This document shows positions 56,808-64,000 of a stretch of 64,000 nucleotides of DNA, in pieces (the stretch's first letter is position 1; every line of letters starts with the position of its first letter). Both the position numbers and the translations under genes were made by a program. The notes beneath the pieces were generated by a model, which was not told the DNA's origin, did no database searches, and was given only the letters and a program-made list of their open reading frames with translations. Origin of the DNA: Proteles cristata cristata (Eukaryota; Chordata; Mammalia; Carnivora; Hyaenidae); contig JAESUZ010004792.1 of NCBI GenBank assembly GCA_017311185.1, positions 434,001 through 498,000 on the forward strand, written 5' to 3'.

Positions 56808-57034
56808 TTTTTTTTTTTAATGTTTTATTTATTTCTAGGAGAGAGAGAGAGAGACAGTCTGAGCAGGGGTGGGTCAGAGATAGAAGGAGTCACAGACCGA
56901 AACAGGCTCCCGGCTCTGAGCTGGCAGTCAGCACAGAGCCCGACGCGGGGCTCAAACCCACGAACCGCGAGATCATGACCTCTCGCGTCTAGAAAGTCGG
57001 CCGCTTAACCGACTAAGCCACCCAGGCGCCCCAA
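56808..57034 (-). mobile_element. SINEC, young felid subfamily with internal rearrangement
   Basis: Antisense copy sharing the 'gctggcagtcagcacagagcc', 'ctag' and 'gactaagccacccaggcgcccc' variants of the copies at 15344 and 18988. Perfect 18-bp target-site duplication ttgtcttttcattttctt at 56790-56807 and 57035-57052. Between 56981 and 56991 the expected 'ctgagccgaa' or 'ctaagcgaa' is replaced by a longer sequence that creates a perfect 7-bp inverted repeat. Confidence 0.96.
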
Positions 57035-57145
57035 TTGTCTTTTCATTTTCTTAATGGTATCTTTAGAAGCTTAAAAGTTTCAATTTTGAAAAATCCAATT
57101 TATTATTCTTTTTCTTCTGTGAATTGTGTTTTTGGTATCATATCT

Positions 57146-57159
57146 AAGAACTGTTTTCC
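57146..57159 (+). repeat. Target-site duplication of the L1 3' fragment, 5' copy
   Basis: aagaactgttttcc, matched by aagaaccgttttcc at 57796-57809 (one T/C difference). Confidence 0.9.
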
Positions 57160-57795
57160 ACCCTCCTACACTGTTGGTGGGAATGTAAACTGGTACAGCC
57201 CCTCTGGAAAACAGTGTGGAGGTTCCTAAGGAAACTAACAATAGAACTCCCCTATGACCCAGCAATAGCACTGCTAGGAATTTACCCAAGGGATACAGAA
57301 ATGCTGATGCATAGGAACACATGTACCCCAATGTTCATAGCAGCCCTCTCCACAATAGCTAAAACCTGGAAAGAGCCTAAGTGTCCATCAACAGATGAAT
57401 GGATCAAGAAGATGTGGTTTATCTATACCATGGAATACTACATGGCAATGAGAAACAATGAAATCTGGCCATGTGTAGCAACATGGATGGACCTTGAGGG
57501 TGTTATGCTGAGCGAAATAAGTCAGGCAGAGAAAGACAAATATCATATGTGTGCACGTATAGGAGGATTAGGAGGAACTTAACAGAGGACCAAGGGGGAG
57601 AAGAAGGGCGGAAATGGTGGAGGAAAGGGGAGAGGCAAACCATGAGAGACTCTTGAATGCTGACAAAAACTGAGGACTGGTGGATGTGGGGGAGGAGGGG
57701 TGGGCATGGAGGAGGGCACTTGTGGGGATGAGCACTGGGTGTTATGTGGAAACTAATTTGACAATAAACTATTTGTAAAAAAAAAAAAAAAAAAA
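57160..57795 (+). mobile_element. 5'-truncated young L1 (3' end)
   Basis: About 636 bp, co-linear with 50953-51573 of the full-length L1: the last ~140 codons of ORF2 (open from 57214 to 57582, end IGGLGGT), the 3'UTR with G-rich tract, AATAAA at 57763-57768 and a pure A tail (about 57777-57797). Only a few differences from the full-length copy are visible (for example N/D in 'GIYPR(N/D)TEML'). It is truncated just after the cysteine motif, the usual outcome of incomplete target-primed reverse transcription. It sits in the ancient minus-strand L1. Confidence 0.97.
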
Positions 57796-58050
57796 AAGAA
57801 CCGTTTTCCTAACCCATGTTCATGAAGATTTTCTTCTATGTTTTATTCTAGTTTTGTAATTTTAACTCTTACATTTAGGCCTACAGTTTCACTAATATTT
57901 GTGTATAGTGTGAGGCAAAGATCAAAATTAATCCTTTTTTGCAAGTGGATATCCAATGGTCCTAACACCATTTGTTGAAGAGATTATCTGTTACTCATTA
58001 AATTACCTTGGCATCTTTACTGATAATCAATAGAATACTACAAGGATTTT

Positions 58051-58731
58051 TTTCCTGGATTTTATATTTTGGTTTATTATTACTATTACTTGCAGCCATG
58101 AGCTGTATGTCTAAGGTTGCACAAGCACTACCTTTGTTGTTTATTGCAGAATTTTTCAGTGTTTTTAGCCATACATCTTGACTATCATCATCTAGAGATC
58201 CAGAAATATAAAAAGGAATGTTTGTAACCTGCACTTTGTATACACAATCCATAATATCAAGATGGTCACTATGAGTATTTATTGTGTCAAATTTGTAAAA
58301 CATTAACATAAAATATAGTACTATTGATGATTGTATTAATAATAAAAACCGGCAGGGAGCCTATGCATTTGGTGACTTTACTGGATTAAAACTACAAGTG
58401 TGGACAATTAACTATTTGCTTATTATCATGTATACTTCATCTGCAAAGATTCATCTGTAAAGAAAAAAATTATTTCTAAATAAGGTAACTGTGAGATTCC
58501 ACATGGTTATGAATTTGTTGCAGGAGGGGATATTCAACCTAGTCCAGGCCAGTGATGATAATCCCATTGTCCCTGCCTATTAATTATCTAGCAGAGAGCA
58601 CATGACTTACTTTTAGCCAGTGAGACTAAAAAAGCCATCTACTGGACAATGTGGGTAAAATGTGTTCTATTTGATTACAAAAAGAAAAAAAAGTATAGGC
58701 ATAACTTTTATACCTTCCCTTTTTAGAAACT
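58051..58731. other. Unique sequence, nothing recognised
   Basis: A 103-codon minus-strand frame at 57998-58309 overlaps the old L1 edge and has no domain that I recognise. No other call. Confidence 0.45.
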
Positions 58732-58931
58732 TTTTTAATGTTTATTTATTTTTGAGAGAGAGAGAGCAAACTGAGGAAGGGTATAGAAATAGAGAGGGAG
58801 ACAAAGAATCTGAAATAGGCTCCAGACTCTGAGCTGTCAGCACAGGACCCAATTCGGGGCTTGAACCCACAAACCGCAAGATCATGACCTGAGCTGAAGT
58901 CAGACACTTAACCAACTGAGCCACCCAGGCG
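58732..58931 (-). mobile_element. SINEC
   Basis: 'ttttttaatgtttatttatttttgagagagagagag', 'gaaataggctccagactctgagctgtcagcacagg', 'ttcggggcttgaacccacaaaccgcaagatcatgacctgagctgaagtcagac', head 'actgagccacccaggcg'. The last bases of the head are lost or altered; no clear target-site duplication. Confidence 0.94.
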
Positions 58932-60059
58932 ATCATCCATGAGTATAAGGGGAAAGCCTGGAGCAGTGCAGTGTGGCTGATATAAGTCTTTTCATCATGG
59001 AGATGCTGAATGAACCACTTTGCAAATTCCTAACTTTGGGATTCTTGTTAGGAGAAACAAGAGAAAGGAATTTCTTAGGAATAAATCCCCCCTCTTGATT
59101 AAGCCATTGAATTCAGGTTTACTATCACTTGCAGTCAAATCATCCTAACTATTTCACAATACTTTTTCAGAAGTTCAGGAAGCTCTTGATCTGCCCTCCA
59201 GTATTAGAAGCGGTATCAGTACAAATCCATTTTCTTTTCAAATTTTCTCACTTTGACACTGACTTGCTGAGCACAAAGTCTATAACCAACCTTTCAGATT
59301 TAATGCTGGGACATAATATGGACAGGGGGCAGAAAGAGCATTGGAATACCCGGTGGGAATGGCAACAGTTCTCTTTAAAAAAATGGGACCATCCAGAAAG
59401 AAAAAAAGGAAAATAACATGGGACTTCTATTTTAAAAAGAGAGAAATTGTTTCCTTCTCTTTGCTAACTTGGAAGACTGGTCTGTGTAGGAAGGAATTCT
59501 TCTGCATCTTTACTTCTATGTGTAAAAAGAGAAAAGGATCATGACTATACGCGGAGACGGAGAGTGCACAGATAGAGGGGAGAGATGGTGGTTAGGCTGG
59601 AGGTAAAATAGTTGTCCCGGATGCTCCAGTGATGCAGTGAGGCACCAAGGATGCTGACAAGGTATGGCAGCCCAGGTAACTAAATAAAACATTGAATACA
59701 CAGCATATATTCTTAGAAGTATGTCATATAACATGTGTTCTCCATACTTAATGTATATTTACAGTGTAAATGTTAAATGTGCTACATATGTGTATATGAA
59801 ATCTATGCAATAAAATATGTTATATAAAACTTTCTACCATTTTTATACTAGAACTGTTTATTTTATATGCAATTAGGGAGGTAAAAGGACCATAAGATTC
59901 AAAAATAATTTATAAAATTTACTCCTAAGAGAAAGTCCTTTAACAAAACTGACTTCTTCATTTTGGTAATACAGGAATAGCTTTTACTGAGTTTACTTTT
60001 ACACAGATAATAGCTATTAAATCTGGACACACATACATACACATATACAAACAAGCAAA
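58932..60059. other. Unique sequence, nothing recognised
   Basis: Frames at 59129-59416 and 59341-59544 (95 and 67 codons) overlap each other and show no domain. AT-rich after 59680. Confidence 0.45.
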
Positions 60060-60830
60060 TTAAGGGGGAAACCCCCACATTACCTGAAGGCAATGTCAAT
60101 CAAACAAAAGTAAGGACAGTTGAGGAAATTTTACACTTAAAAGAAGGGAATGGAATGGGACTGGGTAAATTTCCAATATTTTATGAACTTTTGCCTGAAG
60201 GCAGTTCTAGTCAGCACCAAATGGAGTTACTAAAACTCGAAAGAATACCTGCAATTTTACTGATAGAGTTTGAAGTGACCACAGCAGGTACAAATTGAGA
60301 AGAGAATCCCATGAAAAAGATATCCACAGAGAGAGAGTCCTAAATTCTGCATAAAAAAAAAATCCGTTTAAATCTCTAGCTTATCCTAGAACTCCCCATG
60401 GCCAGGGAAGACTATAAGCCACCCAGTTAGGCTAAAAAAGACGGAACAATGATTTCTATTGCTAGCCATCCCAGGGGAGACTGTTTGGAATTTGAATCTT
60501 GCCAAGTGGACCACTTGCTAAAACAAAAAATCAATACATTTATAGGAGCACAACAGAATCTAGAGTTTTGCACCAGTCACAATGTAGAGAATATGATAAA
60601 AATTACTAGACTACAAAGAAACAGAAAAATATGACCCATAAGGAAGAATAAATGTAGTCATTGAGGACCAAATCTATGACGAGAACCTGCATGATAGAAT
60701 TAGTAGACAAGGACTCAAAAAGCAGCTATTATAATGATCCTCAATGATAGGAAGAAAAATGAATTAACAATGAGGAAATATCAGCAGGGAAAGAAAAAAA
60801 TTATAAAAATGCACAATGGTATCATTTTAA
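60060..60830 (+). mobile_element. Ancient L1 5'/ORF1-region remnant, plus strand
   Basis: 'aaaaatatgacccataaggaagaataaatgtagtcattgaggacc', 'gaattagtagacaaggactcaaaaagcagctattataatgatcctcaatgat', 'gaagaaaaatgaattaacaatgaggaaatatcagc' follow old L1 text leading into ORF1 ('tgacccataatcaagaaaaa...gaattagcagacaaggacattaaaactgctattataaatatg'). No frame is intact. Confidence 0.65.
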
Positions 60831-62264
60831 TAATCTACTTTATATTTTTGAAAATAATTCCACATCTATTTTCTTCAAAATAAAAACAGCATGAAAAGCT
60901 GGTCACCATGTATTATCTTGAAGCTTAAATAGCTTAAATAGTACAGTAGCAGATAGTCTGGTAAAAAAGAAAGAATATTGCACATTGAGGAAAAAAAACA
61001 AATCTTGACTACAGAAATCTCTTTATGACATCGAGTGAAACATTTTGTCTGCATAAACCTTGTTGTGTTTTTCTCTCAAATGTGAGGTCGGATCTAAACA
61101 ATCTCCAAACCTTCTACTAAATATCTAGGATTGATTTGCTAGCAGTCCCGAAACTAATTAGAATAAAGTTTAAGACCAACATACAGGTCTTCTACTTTGC
61201 AAACACCTGAAATAAAAGAAGCCAGAAAATCTTAACCAAACATATATCATCTTCAGTAATTTATCTGTAGTTTAGTACAAGATAGTTCTAACCCAGTTTC
61301 CAGCTTACCCCACAACGACTCTAGCATGTACTTCATGGAAAAGGCTTACAGAGCACTGGACTAGATGCTATAGTTGAGTGTAAACATGCATCTTCTCTCC
61401 CAATCGACATTTAGTAGAATTATATTTGAAAATCAAAACAACTCACATTACACTAAGTTCCAACAATGCTTGAAGCATCACATCTTCTTTGTAAAGTTTC
61501 TCCTATGAAACCCATCAAAAATAAAGTGGGTGGTGACTGAATTGAAAATTTAATCAGAATGAGGTTCGGCTGTGAGTATGTGCATTTAAAAAACCTATTT
61601 ATCTAGTGTACTCTAAGCATTGAAAGGGAAGTTTAAAAGTTTTGATCAGATACTGGAATGTTAAGCTCTGACAGGGGAAAAAATGTATTTATAATGTATT
61701 GCTTTGGTTCTCCCTTTTATAGAGAAAATTTATTTATTTAATTTCCCTACTGGTTTGTTTTTTTTCCTCTGACAAAAAGTGCCAAAAATGAAGACAAGCC
61801 AAATATATATATTGCTTAAAAATGGATGTGTATTTTAAAACTTCACTGTTTTTCATTTCACTGTGCTGAGCTGACAGTCCTGGCTATCCTCAGGGAGTCT
61901 GTGGGCTGGTGTTGGGTACACCAGCTTTCCAAACACAGCCACAACTTCTCACTTTAGTCCAGGGCACTGCTCACCAGCCCTGAATCTTCAAAATGTTCTT
62001 TTGATGACTGTTTCCAAACATGGCATAAGCTTTGCCACAGATAAGAGACCTATATGTCCATAAGTAACACAGAAATACATTGTACAGATGGAGATGAAAG
62101 AAAGCCAAAATAAATATGAATGTTTGGGGACAGAGCCTACATGTGAATTCAAACACACAGGTTGTCTAAAGTGATGATATTAATGAAATATGTGGATGTA
62201 GATAAAAGGAAATTCATCCACACAGAAATCTAGTGAAAGGAAAAAAGAATTTATGTCCACTGTG
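60831..62264. other. Unique sequence, nothing recognised
   Basis: AT-rich and free of recognised repeats. A block around 61720-61830 with 'aatttatttatttaatttccctac' and 'gacaaaaagtgccaaaaatgaag' is only mildly suggestive of constraint. Confidence 0.4.
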
Positions 62265-62385
62265 GTTTCACAGAATCAAGTAATCTGAGGTTTGGAAGGA
62301 ACTTTAGACGCCATCTAATCCAACTACATTCCCAAAGCAAGAATCCTGAAAGTTGGCAATTCTCTTTAAGATTTAGGAATTCATA
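62265..62385 (+). repeat. Possible CR1/L3 LINE fragment
   Basis: 'tttcacagaatcaagtaatctgaggtttggaaggaactttagacgccatctaatccaactacattcc' resembles 'tcatagaatcatagagttggaagggaccttagagatcatctagtccaacccc'. That phrase is shared by CR1/L3-type mammalian repeats. Confidence 0.6.
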
Positions 62386-62399
62386 CCAGAAGAGTCAAA

Positions 62400-63820
62400 T
62401 TAAGCCTCACCAGTTACCAAAGTAATGAAATGTTGCTGAGCTTTGGAAATCAAATTTTATTTTGTTTTTATCCTAATTGCCTAAGGGTCCTGAATTCTGG
62501 ATTCTTAAATTTATCTTGAACATATTTATACATGTCTCAGATGTGAATTACTAAAAATGTAGTGTTAATACGTTAGGCCTATCAATGATAAGATACTATA
62601 GGTCAGTATGTTCTTAGCCTTGCACTGTTGTTTGTGAGAGATTTTAACAGGTACAGATGGTTTCTGCCCTAAAAGGAATCATAATCTTAGTTTAGCAACA
62701 AAACAAACATAGTTGAATGCAGGAATCCTGTTTAATTTTTTCCCAGTCAAAATTGCTTAAAATACTGGAAAAGGAAATCAATATTTATTGAGCATTGACT
62801 ATATGCTGGAAAAGGTTAAAGAGTTTTGGAACTGTTTAGCTGAGTGAATACAAACCTGAGATAGAATTCAATTATTTTCTAATACATTAAAATTATCTTA
62901 AATAAGATGCTGATCAATGATGATTAATTTAATTCCAGTAAATGAAGACAAAAGCTGTAGAGGGGAAGAAAGCAAAACTGTATCCTGATTAGAAATGTGA
63001 TAGAAGAGATTATTTCTGATCTATATCATGATCTCTTTGGAGAACTATAAGAATAGGTCAAACATCCATTTATCTTGGCTGAACTGAGAAAAATACAGCC
63101 TGATGAGAAAGATATCACTTGTCAATGATCAAAATCTCCTTCCCTGATGTTATCAAAAGAGAGGGAGTGGACCAGAGTTAGGTAAAGGACTGAATGGCCT
63201 TAAAGTTTCATGTATTTTCATCACTTATGTAGAGAGAGGGAGAAAATAGATATGAGATAAGACTCTCCCCCCCCATCAGGATTATTTTCACCCCTGGAAG
63301 TTTACACCATATGACTTAACAGACAGTCTTAGAGCCAAAACTCATTCATTAAATCCAAAGTTTGCCTTGCTTCCCTTGATAGGCTAAAAAACATGCTTTT
63401 CTCACCAAAAGACAAATTTTTGAAAGTTTGATTTTTGAAAGTTTAGAATAAAATATTCTTGTCAATTCTGGTCTTAAAATATGTCTCATAATTGCTATCA
63501 GACCACTGTGTTATAGGGTCAGGCTTCTTAGAATAGGAAATACCAAAAGAGGGTAGTGTGAATTTTTATATTATTTATTTAAGCCCAGCTTTCTTCTGAG
63601 AAGCTATCTAAGAAATTCCCACTTCATTATTGTGATTCCTGCATATTCTACTTCTAGGTTATATACTAGAGGCAATTTGGGGATTGCCTTCCCTTCTAGT
63701 GAATGTTCTCACTTAAGAAAATCAAACTCCAACAAGGTATTTGGCAGGTATATACATGGTACAATTTAAGGTTGTCAGAAAACCCATTTCCTCTCTGTAC
63801 AGTCATTTAAAATCATTCTC
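62400..63820. other. Unique sequence, nothing firm
   Basis: Near 62780, 'atatttattgagcattgactatatgctgg' is a short MIR/L2-like remnant. Otherwise no repeat, exon or RNA gene. Confidence 0.45.
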
Positions 63821-63822
63821 CA

Positions 63823-64000
63823 TTGGACAGCAACATGCAGAAGAATGAAACTAGATCATTTTCTCACACCATGCACAAAAATAAACTCAAAATGGATAAA
63901 AGACCTGAACGTGAGACAGGAAACTCTCAACACCCTAGAGGAGAAAGCAGGAAACAGCCTCCTTGACCTCCACCGCAGCAACTTCTTACTTGACACATCC
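63823..64000 (+). mobile_element. 5'-truncated young L1, runs off the window
   Basis: Begins abruptly with 'tggacagcaacatgcag' and is co-linear with 50355-50532 of the full-length L1 (ORF2 C-terminal part), with about three mismatches in 178 bp. The 3' end lies beyond the window. Same subfamily as the elements at 44629 and 57160. Confidence 0.95.

Larger units (their letters stand above)
55640..58050 (-). mobile_element. Ancient L1 (3'UTR to ORF2 C-terminus), minus strand, nested insertions
   Basis: Plus-strand text reproduces an antisense L1 in order: 'caaccctgcaac', 'cttttctggacatttcataaaaatgg', 'cctttttattgttgaatagtatattgtatgg', 'catctgctgatggacactc', 'actgccaagctctttttcaaagtggccataccatttcacattctcatcagcaatg', 'tggagaaaaatgaa', 'tttatatacgctgtgtactagtcc', 'gtggcttgtcttttca', 'atggtcctaacaccatttgttgaagagattatctg'. 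Four younger insertions split it. Original frame fully decayed. Confidence 0.85.

Noticed and set aside
57214..57582. 122-codon frame as a separate gene or processed pseudogene
   Set aside because: It is the C-terminal part of L1 ORF2 within a truncated L1 insertion, almost identical to 51007-51375.
1..64000. A previously undescribed biological system
   Set aside because: I looked on both strands for clustered domain-bearing frames, RNA structures and regular arrays. All strong signals are explained by retrotransposons and simple repeats; the remaining candidates are unproven non-coding elements listed as findings.

Overview
This is a mammalian nuclear genomic window from a carnivore, almost certainly a felid. 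It has the high AT content, simple repeats and interspersed repeat mix of an intergenic region. About twenty copies of the tRNA-derived carnivore SINE (SINEC/CAN-SINE) are present. Several carry the felid-type body (GGGGCGCCTGGGTGGCTCAGTCGGTTAAGC... followed by a CT-rich 3' part and AATAAATAAA). The L1 elements have the matching felid 3' end. I found no host protein-coding exon, rRNA, functional tRNA, CRISPR array or operon, so the window reads as a gene desert built from repeats of many ages.

Region by region. 1-21 kb: mostly unique sequence with old MIR and L2 pieces, MaLR-like LTR remnants (2245-2729 minus, 13494-14069 plus, 15769-16119 minus) and five SINEC copies. 21-25.8 kb: a heavily diverged minus-strand L1 (3'UTR to endonuclease region) broken by five later insertions. 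26-31.6 kb: AT-rich sequence with SINEs, an old L1 3' end, a possible CR1/L3 remnant and a long (TA)n tract. 31.8-34.6 kb and about 39.7-43.9 kb: two decayed plus-strand L1s, each carrying SINEs. 44.6-51.6 kb: a full-length, young L1 with a perfect 19-bp target-site duplication, itself inserted in an ancient L1. 52-55 kb: a possible conserved non-coding block, a MaLR LTR and a MIR. 55.6-58.05 kb: an ancient minus-strand L1 used repeatedly as an insertion target (one SINE fragment, two SINEs and a young L1 3' end). 58-64 kb: mostly unique, with one SINE, an L1 ORF1-region remnant and, at the right edge, the start of another young truncated L1.

The most noteworthy object is the L1 at 44629-51612. 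It has a promoter-like 5'UTR starting with a YY1-type motif, ORF1, ORF2 with visible endonuclease and reverse transcriptase catalytic residues, a 3'UTR with a G-rich tract, a polyA signal and an A-rich tail. Each ORF is broken only by a single-base deletion at a short homopolymer (A run in ORF1, C run in ORF2). The machinery encoded by such L1s (ORF1p RNA-binding protein, ORF2p endonuclease and reverse transcriptase) is what moves both L1s and, in trans, the SINEs that fill the window.

Limits: repeat family names for old copies come from recalled consensus patterns, not a database search; boundaries of old repeats are approximate (tens of bases). I did not find a novel biological system here. 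The findings are about retrotransposon state, nested insertions and candidate non-coding regulatory sequence.
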